DNA of 64,000 nucleotides from Smallanthus sonchifolius (Eukaryota > Streptophyta > Magnoliopsida > Asterales > Asteraceae). Below, one piece after another: positions 33,433-46,000 of this stretch. Position 1 is the stretch's first letter, and the number at the start of each line of letters is the position of its first letter. The stretch is taken from the NCBI GenBank assembly GCA_023525975.1, contig CM042038.1:6821272-6885271 (forward strand). The letters are read 5' to 3'. The position numbers and the translations under genes were made by a program. The notes beneath the pieces were generated by a model, which worked only from the letters and a program-made list of their open reading frames with translations, did no database searches and was not told where the DNA came from.

Positions 33433-34535
33433 GTTTTATAGGTTCATAGTCATTACGAGTTATTGAGTGATGAATGCACTAAGAATATTCTTAACCTGTT
33501 CTAGTCTATTGACAGTTAAAAGTGAACACCAGTACAACACAATGTGTACAACACAATGTATACAACAAGAAAACACAAGGAACATTGGTTGGCCAATTTA
33601 GATTGGCTATTTTGCCGTTAATTAAATATAATAATATTTTACATATCTGGAGACATGAGACATCCTATACTCAATTGATCACGTGAAAGCCACCTTGGTC
33701 AACTAAGCCGTGATAATGTCACCAAATCTCTACTCATGTACCTCAATAAATAAATAAAAAAACAATACGTTGTACCTTTTAGAAAACAATTTGCACGTCC
33801 TGATTTTTTGGACTACCAAATTAATTTTGCTGCAATAAACTTGTACCCAATACAGTAAACACTGTACACTGCAAGGCAAAATGCATAACAAAATATACTT
33901 GTAGCAGACCCGGACCCACAAGAACCCAACAATCTCCAATATAAAAGCAAACATTTTGGTAAAATACAGACGACAGACTCAATATAAAAGCAAAATCGTC
34001 CACAAACGTAAACCAAATCGCGAGCCGAGCCAATCTTGTAGCAGACCCGGACCCACAAGAACCCAACAATCTCCAACCAGCCGATCATGTTCAAAAACCC
34101 AAACCATGTCACTGAGCCGTTACAAGGTTGAACCATCATGACCCACAGCCTGTGCATCCACGAATAACACCTGATCTCTTAAGGTCCTACAGCCATGATA
34201 ATGTCACTTAACATGCATGATCATGAACACCACCCAAACTGACTATCTCAGCCTGCAAAACATCCTGAACCTGAACCTGAACCATGCCCCCTCAAACTAC
34301 CCCCACAAATCTAGTGAAGGACATGTAACTAGGCAACCAGCAACCTTAGTCAAACGACCCGGCTAGCACTGGACCCTCTATCTGACCCCCTATCATGGTC
34401 CACCCCTCTTTAATCAACTTCTTTAGTATATTTTTTTTTCTTTTCATATTTCGATCAGCAAACCGACAGGGGATACATTAACATGACAAACCAATACGCG
34501 CTTTTTCATCTCAGTCAAATGTGGGGCCAACCAAC
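33433..34535. other. Gene-less interval downstream of SKIP14, with a 42-bp direct repeat
   Basis: The 42-bp sequence starting cttgtagcagacccggaccc occurs identically at 33898-33939 and 34035-34076, 137 bp apart. Elsewhere there are short repeats (gtacaacacaatgt three times near 33530; ctgaac units near 34267). The part nearest 34535 is the SKIP14 3' UTR. No gene is seen. Confidence 0.6.
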
Positions 34536-36666
34536 CTACCCATGTGGCTCTTGACACCTTGGCAACTGTTTCAAACATTCTGAACAGAGATACTCCAACG
34601 AAAACGTTTCTTCATATTCACTGTTATGCACACACCGCCCACACTCAGCACACCTAGGAATGCAGATTATGCAAGCCCTACAATGATCTTTCGGTTGACA
34701 GCTGCCAGTAGGACAGTCATAAACAAGCCTCAAATTCTGACATCTTGGGCAAATTTCAACATCTATGGCACGATCATCATCACATGGTTGATACGAGTTT
34801 GCCCGGTGATAATAATGTGGAATGTAATTGTTTTTCTGAATTCCCAACAAGTTATTCAACAGTTCATAATGATCAAGTGTTATGCCATAAAATCCACCTG
34901 TTTTTATATGCTTTATACCAGCAGTTTCTGTGTTTGAGTTGAAAGCCTTCAGATTATTCAAAATCCCCTCTATACTGAGTCGAGTGCATCCAGGAATGTA
35001 TAACTACATCAAAAAGAACAAGGCATTATTGCCATTATAAAAAAAATATAACAGATAAAACAGAATATAATTATGTTGCAAAGAAAAAAAATTATAAAAA
35101 TATGTAGTTTTAGACTTTTAAGTATTGAGTGCAAGTTGACCAGTCCCAGAAACAGATCTTTTCTAGGAATAATTTTAACTAATATTGTGATGTACCTATA
35201 GGGATGTGAAACAAAAATAAATTGTCTGGAAAAAACCGGGTTAAATGGTTCGGTTCATGGTTTGGTTCCAGAGTCGTATAAACTTAACCGGTTTTTTACC
35301 TATATAATTGATTTTTTTTCTCATTATTAGAAGACGCGATTATTAATATGTATAATATTCTTGAACATCTTTATCATCTTTAAAAATTTAATACAAACTA
35401 ATAATTTTGTCAACTCAACGGCAGATTTGGTTTGCCTTTCCTGAAACTGAACTTAGCGCTTCAGCCCAGAATTTTCGTCAAACCTGGCCAAACTGGAAAC
35501 AACCCTAATGTACCAAAAGCTTCTAAGCATTAAGAGTTAAAACTACATCTTTAAGTTTAGCAAAAACACTAGGACCATATATATGAAATAGTATTGCATT
35601 TATTCTAATTACGTTAACACAAATCTAATAATTTGCAAATCAGGAGAATGGAAAAGAAATTACATGCAACATCCTCTTTTCAGTCAATAGCATATAATCC
35701 AAAACATGTTAATACTACTCATGTATTTTAATACAGAATATCGAAAACTGAAATGACGGTATTTGAAGATTAAAAACCTGGTATGGCAATATACATGTGT
35801 GACCTAATGACAATATTAAATATGATAAGCATATAAAATCAACTTTAGAGAAAATCAAAATGTTTGAAACAATTGCTTACCTTGGTCAATTTTGGATTCG
35901 TTTCCAACACGCGCCTTAGACCATCATCGGTGATCTTCGGGCATTTTATCAGGCTTAGACACTGGAGATTACCTTCAGCACGGTTAGTTAACTGAACAAG
36001 AACATCATCAGTAATCCTTTCATTCAATGGCTGATCTATGTAAAGATTTCTCCATAAAAGAGAATCATTATGGATAGTAGAACACAAAGATTTACAAACA
36101 CGCTCCACCGCAAGAAGATCTTTAGTCCCCAAATAACTAAGAGCTAGAACAAAAGCCTCATGAGGATCTCCTCCAATAACATCAGGACAAGTGGCAAAAT
36201 CATTTACAGATTCTTCAGATTTTGTGACAAGAACACAGTTAAAATCCATATTGTGCTGATCATGGAACATCAAATTGGTGGGAAACGATTGGAACTTCAA
36301 AGCACTGTTCCAAAAGAAACTGAAACCTGCAAATAACCCGTAATCTTCTTTGTGATTCACAAATGTGTTTCTCATATAATCCCCATAATCAAGTTCCATA
36401 TCACCAAACCATCCTGTAATCGCGGTGAATGTGGTACTAATATCAATATCCATCCCAAACGGATCCGATGGCAACAAATCAATAATGTCTTTGGAGACAG
36501 AATCCGGTGAACCACCTCTATCAACTACCTCTCTCCGGGGACCAAACCGATCACGCAATTCATCATGACCCCCTTTCTCACCGTTCACAATTCTCATTGG
36601 CGAAACCATATTGTCTTCCGACGTATGAGCAGGAAAAATCGGACGCTGAGAGAAATTTAATGCCAT
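34536..36666 (-). CDS. SKIP14: F-box protein SKIP14-like, 2 exons
   Basis: Exons 35881-36666 and 34536-35003 join in phase 0 (AAG|TTA) to give 417 residues. The N-terminus MALNFSQRPI and DILPxDPFGMDI-type segment (IDLLPSDPFGMDIDISTTF) match the SKIP14 family. The F-box is at about residues 170-215 (EAFVLALSYLGTKDLLAVER, then CKSLCSTIHNDSLLWRNLYI). Leucine-rich segments follow (LQCLSLIKCPKITDDGL). The C-terminus is Cys-rich (CPRCQNLRLVYDCPTGSC; CIPRCAECGRC), as in the family. It should serve as the substrate receptor of an SCF ubiquitin ligase, binding an SKP1/ASK protein. The substrate is unknown. The intron (35004-35880) carries a hAT-like element. A CT-rich stretch on the minus strand at about 37260-37330 may be part of a 5' leader. 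Confidence 0.93.
35198..35507. mobile_element. hAT-like element remnant in the SKIP14 intron, 310 bp
   Basis: The left end reads aTAGGGATGTGAAAC and the right end, complemented, TAGGGTTGTTTCC. Near-duplicate 8-mers ATGTACCT (35190-35197) and ATGTACCA (35508-35515) flank it, the size typical of hAT insertions. The interior is non-coding with two aaccggtt-type blocks. Confidence 0.6.
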
Positions 36667-37631
36667 TTTCTATAAACCCTAGAAAAAAAATTCTTTTCCG
36701 GATACGAAACGCAACCGAATTCAACGAAATCCAGATCAACTAGAAGACAAAACGAAAAAGGAAAAGAGGAAGAACCCCCTAATTTTTTTGAATTTTTAAT
36801 TTTTTTACTTTTTTTGTTTGCTTTTATGACGATTACCGGAAACCTAAAAATAACGGAAAATAGAAACCCTCAATTTTGGGGCAAAGAAAAATAACGCGCC
36901 AAAAATTTCAGAGTTTTTGTATGAATCAGCTGTAATACAAATTATAGACGAACGCTGTACAAATAAAGAATCAACGAATAATAAACCCTAAAATTCACGA
37001 AACAATAACAAAAATCAATCGCAATCCGAAAGAAGGAAATCGAACAATTAAAAAGTAGACTAATACGACCTGATTGAAACACGAAGAAAATAAAACCTCC
37101 GGTCAGAACGACGGCAATCGACGGAGAACTCCGGTGTATCGACTCGTGAATCGGAATGATGAAATTGGAGGTAGCGTGAATCAATTGAGGATGAATGCAG
37201 GTGACATGGAAGGAATCGAACAAAAATTCGAACCGATTTGGAAGAATATGTTGATGTTAGTTGGAAGATTTCTAGAGAGAGAAAATCGGAGAAGGGGGAA
37301 TTGTAGAGAGAGAAAGAGTGTGGGGGAAGGAGATGAAAGGAATTTTGTTGTAGGGAGTATTAGTATGACTAGGAGAGGTGGAAACCGACACGTGTCCGGT
37401 TGGTAAGGTTTTACTGGTTCATGTGACGGGAGTCAAAATCCATCTGTTTTTGCGCCTGACCGTTTGTGGTCATATTTTACCGGTTACCGGTAAATACCAC
37501 CGTGGTAACTATTTTTATTCCGCGTCACCCGTTTCTCATGAATTTCGGATATAACAAAATTCCTAAACTTAATACGTAAGATCTATTTTTCTTTTTTTAA
37601 CAGTTAAATATATTTACAGATTTTTGTTTAA
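36667..37631. other. SKIP14 leader and upstream region
   Basis: Directly upstream of the SKIP14 start codon. The minus-strand CT-rich segment at about 37260-37330 (tctctctacaattccccctt) resembles a plant 5' UTR. A leader intron between it and the ATG is possible (acceptor-like tttcaatcag at about 37075). Open frames here on either strand are not supported as genes. Confidence 0.4.
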
Positions 37632-37665
37632 CTAGTTGATACAAGCCCGCGCGTTGCGGCGGGCT
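37632..37665 (-). mobile_element. Helitron-like 3' terminus
   Basis: On the minus strand the perfect hairpin AGCCCGC/GCGGGCT (37644-37665) is followed after 8 bases by CTAG and then T. This is the arrangement of a Helitron 3' end. The body of the element would extend to higher coordinates. Its 5' end was not recognised. Confidence 0.5.
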
Positions 37666-38001
37666 ATTATTCTCAAACCTCGATGTGCATTACGGCGTAA
37701 ATTCCATCACTATCCCAAATATCAAAACGCGTATACGAAAAACCTAAATGCTCGATCACTTTTTGTGCACCCACTATAGCAACGAAAATAGGAAACAAAA
37801 GAAAATATAGTCGTGACATGCCGAAAACGTGTGCGGTTCATTTTTTTAATTAAATTTTAGTTAGATTATAATAGGGAAAAATCATCTAAAAGGTTATTAA
37901 AAACTGTTTAGTTAAACATATTAAGTTAAACTGTAAAAAGGTGAAAAGGAAAAGGAAAAATCTTTTCAATAAAAGAAATAAACTTCAAATTTTAGAAGGA
38001 A

Positions 38002-38275
38002 ATTTAAATTTCTTTAAAAAAACAACACAAAAAGAAAAGAAAAAAATGATGAAGTTTGAGGCTACTTTGCAAATTACAAAAGTGTGGTGGTCAATTTATA
38101 ATACTTAAAGTTATATTATACCTAAGACCTTGTCCTTTAAAGGTATTTAAATTTCTTTAAAAAAACAACACAAAAAAGGATGAAATTTGAGGCTACTTTA
38201 CAAATTATAAAAGTTTGGTGATCAATTTATAATGACTTAAAATTATACTATACCTAAGACTTTGTCCTTTAAAGG
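38002..38275. repeat. Tandem duplication, about 143-bp unit x 2
   Basis: Both copies start atttaaatttctttaaaaaa (38002 and 38145) and end ctttgtcctttaaagg or a close variant. Both contain gatgaa(g/a)tttgaggctact. The second copy is shorter by about 12 bp. Confidence 0.8.
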
Positions 38276-39044
38276 TTTCTTTATAATATGGGACCATAAC
38301 CTGTGAAGAGATATTTTTATAAATGTTTATATATTTACTTTTTTGAATTTATATATTTTAATTGATATATTCCTCTTTAAGAACCACTATCACCTTAAAC
38401 ATGAGCTTAAGTCAATAATTATTCTTTGAAATGTCTATTTTTCTCTAAATCATGTACCCCGGTGGTTATTGTTGGAAATTAGGCTCAAACATACGAATTT
38501 TGTTCTCAAAGATCGACTCTTTTATTAATAAAAACTCAACTCACAATCACTATTAAATAATTAATTAAATAAACAAACTCAATCTTACTCTTATTTTTTA
38601 ATCATCCCCAATTTAACCTATAATTTAATCATCCCATGTTGTCATTCTTCCTCTTTTCCCGACCAATTTCCGGCGACAGGGGATGATTAAATTAGAGGGT
38701 AAATTGAGGATAATTAAAATTTGAGAGTAAAAAAGATGAATAAATAAAACAAATATGTAAAAGGACTAAAACACCTCTCATTTAATTGAGAAAAATAGAT
38801 GGTGTTAGTTAATTAGATGAAAATGGCAATATTTTAAAACATGAGGACCCAGATACAAGAAAATAAACTATTGGATAAAAGTGGTAATTTCGACCAAACC
38901 ACAGGGACGAAAATGACAATTTACTATGTTAATTAATTGACTTAATATGGACACGATTCATAGGAAACTGCACCAATGAGACATCTATTACACGTCTAGT
39001 GTAACACCATAGGAAAATCTCATATTGTTTATTGAAATGAAAGA

Positions 39045-39641
39045 TGTCGGGTTCACAGGGAATGTCCCGTCTCAAATATCACCAACACGCTTTGGCGTGA
39101 AATGACTGTGGATGGAAGGAGAACTCCATAGTTATGCGTGTTAGTACTAGAACGGGCAACTTTCTTAGAAGTTTCCACATGAGTAACCAAAAGCGAACCC
39201 AAAGCTCTTGGTGAACAAAATGGAAAAAATATTGGTTAACATGAGAGTTCGGATGTTACAAATGGTATCAAAGTCACTTATGTGCCGTTCAAGATGATGG
39301 GGGCAAACCTCACAGAGGATAATGAATCCCTAGGGGTGTTCAGGGGACACCATAGGCAAATCCCAAATCCCCAATTGCGATGGTAAGGCAGACCTCATCA
39401 AGGACGATGAGTCTAATCCAGATCAGTCGTGGATAGGAGTAATGTCGGGTTTCATAATGAATGTCCATCCTTAAATATTAACGCAATCAATGGCTATGGA
39501 TGAGAAAACTCTATAGTTACTCGTGCTCATGTGAGAGTACCAGGATGGACGGCCTTCTGGGAAGTCTCCACCCAGATAACCAAAAACAAATATGTAAGCT
39601 CTCAGACAAATATTGATTAGTATGAGATGCTAAATATTATA
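39045..39641 (+). mobile_element. TRIM-like miniature LTR retrotransposon, degenerate
   Basis: Two diverged direct repeats of about 216 and 199 bp start TGTCGGGTT (39045 and 39443). Both share blocks such as gagaac/aactc(c/t)atagttactcg and gaagt(t/c)tccac, and end near ttaca/ttata (39260, 39641). Immediately after the first repeat comes TGGTATCAAAGTCA (39263), which fits the initiator tRNA-Met primer-binding site of plant LTR elements. A purine-rich stretch (gtggataggagtaa) precedes the second repeat. The interior is only about 180 bp with no coding sequence. No matching 5-bp duplication remains. Confidence 0.6.
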
Positions 39642-40901
39642 TCTAGAGTATTTCTAAAGTGAAAAATCAATGTCGGGAAGTCAACAATAATTCCTTTTAT
39701 AATTAACACGACCAAACAATATCACAAGAATAAATACAAACCCAATTATCACAATTCATAAACATTCACTTGTTGAATCCGAATACGATGCATCAAAGTA
39801 AACAAAATGACCCAAATTACGGCTATTCCTTGGGCCCAGTTAAACCTTCACTACAGCCCATCAGTCATATTGCTTACCCAAAACAAATATTATTTGTGTC
39901 TTCCTTGATTGAATTTCGTCTTTGTAATTGTAAACCTTCATAATATTAATAGTTGTTCCTATTCAAACCTACAAAACATAAAAAAAAAATTACAAAATAA
40001 TATATTTTATACAAAATATCGATGCACATGTAACATAATTGACACTTAATTAGATATTATAATACTATGAGATGTTTTTAAGGGACATTAATGAAAAATG
40101 AAATGGTTCAATTCAAATTATTGATCGTAATTTCATGAAATTAATTTAATTTTACGTTCAAATTATAAGAAATTGATATATTTTTTTGTTTACGTTCAAA
40201 CTAATATTTTATTATATATAATATATTTAATAAAAAAAACTTTAATATAAGTAAGAAATCACATATTTCAAATATAAGTGTGAAATTAGTGAGGGAGGAT
40301 GTCTTAAAAATGAGATTTTGATTAAGTAGTCTAAGAAAGATTTATAAAAACTTAATAGCGGAACCCTAAACCCTACCATAAAGCTAAAACCTAAAATATA
40401 AACTCTAAACCCAATCAGAGTTCTTGTGAGTCGTATATTGAGATTTTAAAAATTCGGCTGCTAAGAAAAAACTAAAATTTTATTTTATCCTCCCTTTTAA
40501 TGGAAAACTAGTATTTGAATTAAACTATTATTATTACTAATATTATTAAATAGGGTATTGTACCCTCTTTTTTCTTTTTCACAAAAAAAAAGTTTTTTTT
40601 TTCTAATTTGCCACAAAGTTTAGGGTGCTTTACTATCTTTTTTTGTTTTTCACAAACTTTGTTTTTTTTATTTGTCACAAAGTTTCTTCTTGACTCAAAA
40701 TTTTGTTTTTTAGTAAAGTTTTTTTTTAAATTGCAACAAAAGTTCACCGGGTGTTAGTAATAACTTTCGTTCGTAATTTTTTTTTAAAACGAGATGCATG
40801 GTTTTTTTGTTTGTTTGTCAGTGATCCGAGTTTTTTTTTTGTATCGTACATTATAGCGAGTCTGTGTTAACTTTTGTCGAGCCGAACCGATAACTACAAA
40901 A
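39642..40901. other. Gene-less interval
   Basis: AT-rich with long T runs at about 40560-40740. No coding or RNA features are supported. The right part is probably the body of the element whose 3' end lies at 40933. Confidence 0.4.
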
Positions 40902-40933
40902 CTCCCGCCGCGTAGCGTGAGGGAAAAAACTAG
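40902..40933 (+). mobile_element. Helitron-like 3' terminus
   Basis: An imperfect GC-rich hairpin (ctcccgccgcgtagcgtgag) is followed by aaaaaa and CTAG then T. The style matches the minus-strand terminus at 37632-37665 (cccgcc, gcg core). No clear TC 5' end was found upstream. Confidence 0.45.
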
Positions 40934-43085
40934 TTACTATAATTGAATGTATGACCTGTATATTTTTTGCGGTTCTTATTTATATTTATTCTTTTATATT
41001 ATCTTGTATAAGTTTCTACTATGTAATTCTTTTAAAGCTAAAAATTAAAATAGGAAGAAGATTGAAACAGATAATAAAATTAAAGATAAAGTATATAGAA
41101 ATGGAAAATAGCTAATCCATATATGTTTTAAACTTTAATGAATTAATTAATTATTAATTTAATAATAATACTTCCCGATTAATTTTTAATGAATATTACG
41201 TAACGTTCAAAGGATTTTTATATAATTAAGCCTCTAGGCTCAAGTTTGACTTTGAATTTAGAATTAATCCACACGGCCATAATAAGTAGTAAGTTGTAAT
41301 TTTGGTCCCTTCAGTATATAAATTTCCAATATCAGTCCTCAACCATCAAAGAAACTTCAAATATCAATAGCCACCCATTTGGTTTTTTTATAAATATTTT
41401 ATTCTAATTTTATACTTTTTAGAACTAATAAAAACATATCTACTACAATATGACTAAAAACGAACATAAATAACCTTGTATTTGTGTAATTTAACAAATT
41501 ATTTATATTTATGGTTGTTTTGATTTAAATATGTGATTTCCAACTTTGACCTAGTGAATTGATGATGAAATTGTAGGCAAGAAAGTCGAAGAAACAATGC
41601 GACAAGGTGAACCATCATATTCATACATTTATATTTATGGTACCGTCTTTCGTTTGAAATAAATTTTAAAAACCGACAATTATGATGTGATTATATTTGA
41701 CTCGGTTAGAGGAAAATGTTGGTCAAATCTTCCAAAAAAAGCGTTCTTTAAGAGCGAAAAAAATCACTTTTATGTATATAAATCACTATATATATTTTTA
41801 AAAATAGATAGTAGAAGGGTTAGTGTGGTCTCGCAGTTCTCAACATATTATTAGTTATGAAATGAACGCCCCATTACATATATAACAAGAAATATAGTTA
41901 CAATTTACAAAATATTATTTTTACATGTTAAAGAATGTTATAAAGAACACCTCTTAACTAAAATAAAGTAAAAACATAAAAGTTATTTATTGTTTAAAAT
42001 ACGAGCATTTAAGTTTAGAAAGACCACAACAATCTCATTATAATGCTTACAATTTACTTCTTCTTATAAACAATATAAAAAACATCTTTACAAGTAAAAT
42101 TATATCTATACAAACCGAAATTATAATCAATCCTTTATAAACAAAAATCTATAACAACTTTTAACGCCAACTGTTTTAATCATTTATCATCAAAACATTA
42201 AAATTATTACATATAAACTATAATATTATGAAATACAAAAAAAAAAAAAACCAATAAAATGAGAGTCAAGAAACAACCACCAAAGAAAAGGGCAAGTAGA
42301 CATAGAAAAACACACACAACAAAGAATCAGGGCGGCCTGGTCTTTCTTATTAGGTGGGTTTCAAGATATTTTCATCATACCCCACCCCACCCCACCCCAC
42401 CCCCATCTCCCACTCACACACCCAATTTTCTTTCCATCAAATTCCCTATATTTTCTTTCAGTTTTGTTCTTGATAACCTAGTTTCCAATCTTTCCTACAC
42501 TAATTTGATTCCTTTTTTCTTTTCAGTTATTCCCTTTCAAGGGTTTGCTAAAAGAAAGTGTGTTAAAAGTAAAGCAGGATTCTTGTGGTGTCGTGAGCAT
42601 ACTTTTTTATCCATCTGTCCAGCTCACAGGAGAATAAAAAAGCTATTTTTTAGCATATAAAACTAGTTTATTTTGAGAGATTTGTCAATTATCTCTACTT
42701 TCAAGTCCCAAGATTGTTAATTTCCAAGTGGGGTTTTGGTGTTAAAATCAAAAGCCAGAAGCTTTCCCTCTTAGGGTTTTGATTCATACAAAAAAAAGGA
42801 GGAAAAATAAAGTGATGTGGGAGATTTTGAAAAAAGGGGCGTTGATGGTGTTTGGGGGAGTTTGTTTGAGTTTGATTCAGATTAGTGGGTTTCTGGTGTA
42901 TAGTTCAGATTTGTTTTTGTGTATTTGGTGTGTATTATCATAGGATTTTTAACTTTTTTTTGGCTTATTTCATATTTTGGTATGATGGGTTTGTAGTGTT
43001 TTAATGATTTGGATTAGAATTGGATTTGGGATTTTAGGGTTTCCACTATCCACTATTTCTTGTTTGGTTCTTTGCAATCTGAGAC
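40934..43085. other. Promoter and leader region of the PP2A B' gene
   Basis: AT-rich until about 42240. It then becomes a mixed-composition zone including a C-rich tract (42380-42404) and TTTCTTTT-rich leader-like DNA up to the ATG at 43086. The 133-codon frame at 42259 is dominated by the C-rich tract and is not a gene. Confidence 0.45.
42380..42404 (-). promoter_or_regulatory. Potential G-quadruplex (minus) / i-motif (plus), five C-runs
   Basis: CCCC runs at 42380, 42385, 42390, 42395 and a C5 run at 42400 are separated by single A. The complementary strand has five G4 runs with one-base loops. That is well above the four-G3-run minimum for an intramolecular quadruplex. It lies about 680 bp upstream of the PP2A B' start codon. 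A function is not shown. Confidence 0.6.
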
Positions 43086-46000
43086 ATGATCAAACAATTT
43101 CTCAGTAAGGTTTCCAGGAAACAATCCAAATCTTCCAAAAATCAAGAATCTTCAGGTACCCAAAACCCTAATTTGACCTCTTCAAGTTCAAAAAGAAGTG
43201 ATTTAGCAAGTGGGAATTCAAGAAAGCTTGTGAATTCTGATATTTCATCCCCATTGAACACCAGACTCAATCCAAATGAACCGAATTTTCGTAATGGTGG
43301 TCATGTAAGTGTTTCTTATGAATCTTTACCAAGTCTTAGAGATGTACCAAGCTCTGAAAAACAGAGTTTGTTCATAAAGAAAGTAATTATGTGTTCTGTA
43401 ATCTTCGACTTCAATGACCCAACCAAAAACCTCAAAGAAAAAGAGATAAAGCGACAAACTTTATTAGAATTAGTTGATTTTGTGGCTTCTAGCAATGTTA
43501 AATTCACAGAATCTGTTATGCAAGAGTTTGTGAAAATGGTTTCTGCAAATTTGTTTAGAGAATTCACACCTCAACCGCCCGATTGCAAAATCTTGGAATC
43601 TTATGATGTAGAAGAAGAAGAACCATCAATGGATCCATCATGGCCCCATTTGCAAATTGTCTATGAACTTTTACTTAGGTTTATTTCATCACCGGATGTC
43701 GATGCAAAAACTGCAAAAAAGTTCATTGATCATTACTTTGTTCTCAAGTTATTAGATTTGTTTGATTCTGAAGATCCTAGAGAACGCGAGTATTTAAAGA
43801 CGATTCTTCATAGGGTTTATGGTAAATTTATGGTTCATCGTCCGTTTATCAGGAAATCCATGAACAATATCTTTTACAGATTTGTCTTAGAGACCGAGAA
43901 ACATAACGGAATTGCTGAACTTTTGGAGATTTTGGGAAGTATTATTAACGGGTTTGCTTTGCCTTTGAAGGAAGAACATAAGTTGTTCCTTTCTAGGGCT
44001 TTGATCCCGTTGCATAAACCGAAATGTTTAGCAATGTATCATCAACAATTATCATATTGTATTACACAATTTGTTGAGAAAGATTGCAAATTGGCTGATA
44101 TGGTAATAAGGGGTTTACTGAAGTATTGGCCGGTTACAAACAGTTCAAAAGAAATTATGTTTTTAGGTGAGTTGGAGGAGGTTCTAGAAGCAACACAACA
44201 ACCGGAGTTCCAACGGTGCATGGTTCCTTTATTTAAGCAAATCGCCCGTTGCTTGAACAGCTTGCATTTTCAGGTAGTTTTACTATTCTTTTGAGAAATT
44301 TTTATAATACAAAGTAGTTTAGCAATTGTATATATGTTAATCTTTCGGTAATATGACATAATTAGTACTCCGGCTAAGTAAGATGTTTTTATCACACATA
44401 ATTGATTTGCTTACATCCATGATTGTTGTTAGAATCTCATTTAGTTACTGTTGTGAATTCTGATAGATGAATACAAAGTGACATGGTTCTTTTTATTGGA
44501 GGGAGTGTTTGGATGTAGGTTTTCACAATCATTTTTCACTACTTGAAGGATTAGATAGTTTTCTTACGACTTCAAGTCGCAATTATCACTTGAGTAGCAA
44601 TTTATAAGACGAAACTATCTTCCCAACTGTCAATTGTCAAAATACTTGTGGGTCCCGTCTTTGTTTTCTTTTTCTTGCATTGGTGAAAGGGAGCTATACA
44701 TAATACCTACAAGACTAATATGATAATGTTAAATGACCAAAAAGACATGAAGCAATATAGTTCAAACTTCATGAATCTTGCCTTAACATATTCTCTGTCA
44801 CACGAAATTTTGGCCAAAAAAAATGATTTTAAACAAATTAAAGAGGTTTAGCTAACCGTTGAAGATTGTCTTTTATCAAATCATTCAGTTTCTCTTTTGG
44901 GAAAAAAAGATCACGGCTTTTGGTTTATGTTTAAATGTTGATTTGGTATTTCCAATTTTCCATCACCTTTGAGTTCTTAAGTTCCCATTGGCATATTAAG
45001 ATTTCAAGAATTCTTGAAATTGGTTCCTTTTTATGAGAAACCTCAGAGAACCATTTTCTGATATGAAGTTATGATTTTTTTCTATATGATCTAAATCAGG
45101 CTATACAATCTGACACTCGGTTCTCATTTATGTAATTAGTTCGTGTACTCCATGTACTAGTAATAGAGACTGTAGTTATACTTCACATATTGCTTTAGGA
45201 ATTAAAAAAGAAGAATCGAGGACTAAGCTAGTAGGGTTAGCAGTTAGCTTTTTAAATCCATTGAGCACAATTTGAGTTTAGTCTGGCCATTCTTATGATT
45301 TTAACCATTTAATCTTATATATCGCGTGAGAGGATACAAAAATCTAATATTGGGTCCCATTTACTTCAGGTAAATTTGGAGATGGGACCCACAAGACCGA
45401 CTTAAGATTGAACAATTTTGAGGAATTATGTTTTCATTTTCTTGCTAAAACTGATAGACCCTTTAGACAATAACCGAGCCCCTTATCTTTTCGACATTTG
45501 TTGATTCTGGTGTTGAAGATTACAGAGTAATGATGGTAATGAGATTCTAATTACCATGAAAAGTTTGAAGCTTTATTGATGTTGTTGTGTTGAGGGGTAG
45601 ATTTGGTATTTCCTAATTATCATGTATGAATTCTTCTGCAAATCCTTTGTTCCAGTGACTCGTTCAAGATTTTTTGAATGATGTAACAAGATCCTCATTT
45701 TACCACAAATATACTGTTGAGGGTAATTCTTGAAAGCATATCAAAGCTTTGTTATCTTGAAGGGTAGATTTGGTATTTCCTCATGACCATATATGTATTC
45801 TTGGTCAAATGCTTGTTTCAATGACTCATTCAAGATTTCTTGAATCTGCCCCCACCCCTACCCAACAATAAAACCGATTTTCGACCTCAAATAAGTGAAT
45901 AGTTCATTTTTCTTTGAATTTTCCAGGTGGCAGAAAGAGCTCTTTTCTTTTGGAACAATGATCACATCGAGAGTTTGATCAGGCAAAACCGCAAGGTAAT

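Noticed and set aside
33730..34157. Overlapping minus-strand frames of 74-114 codons
   Set aside because: Generated by the 42-bp direct repeat. No domain and no continuity with SKIP14 exons.
42259..42660. 133-codon frame upstream of PP2A B'
   Set aside because: Dominated by the CCCCA tract and T-rich DNA, with no family resemblance. More likely leader or promoter of the downstream gene.
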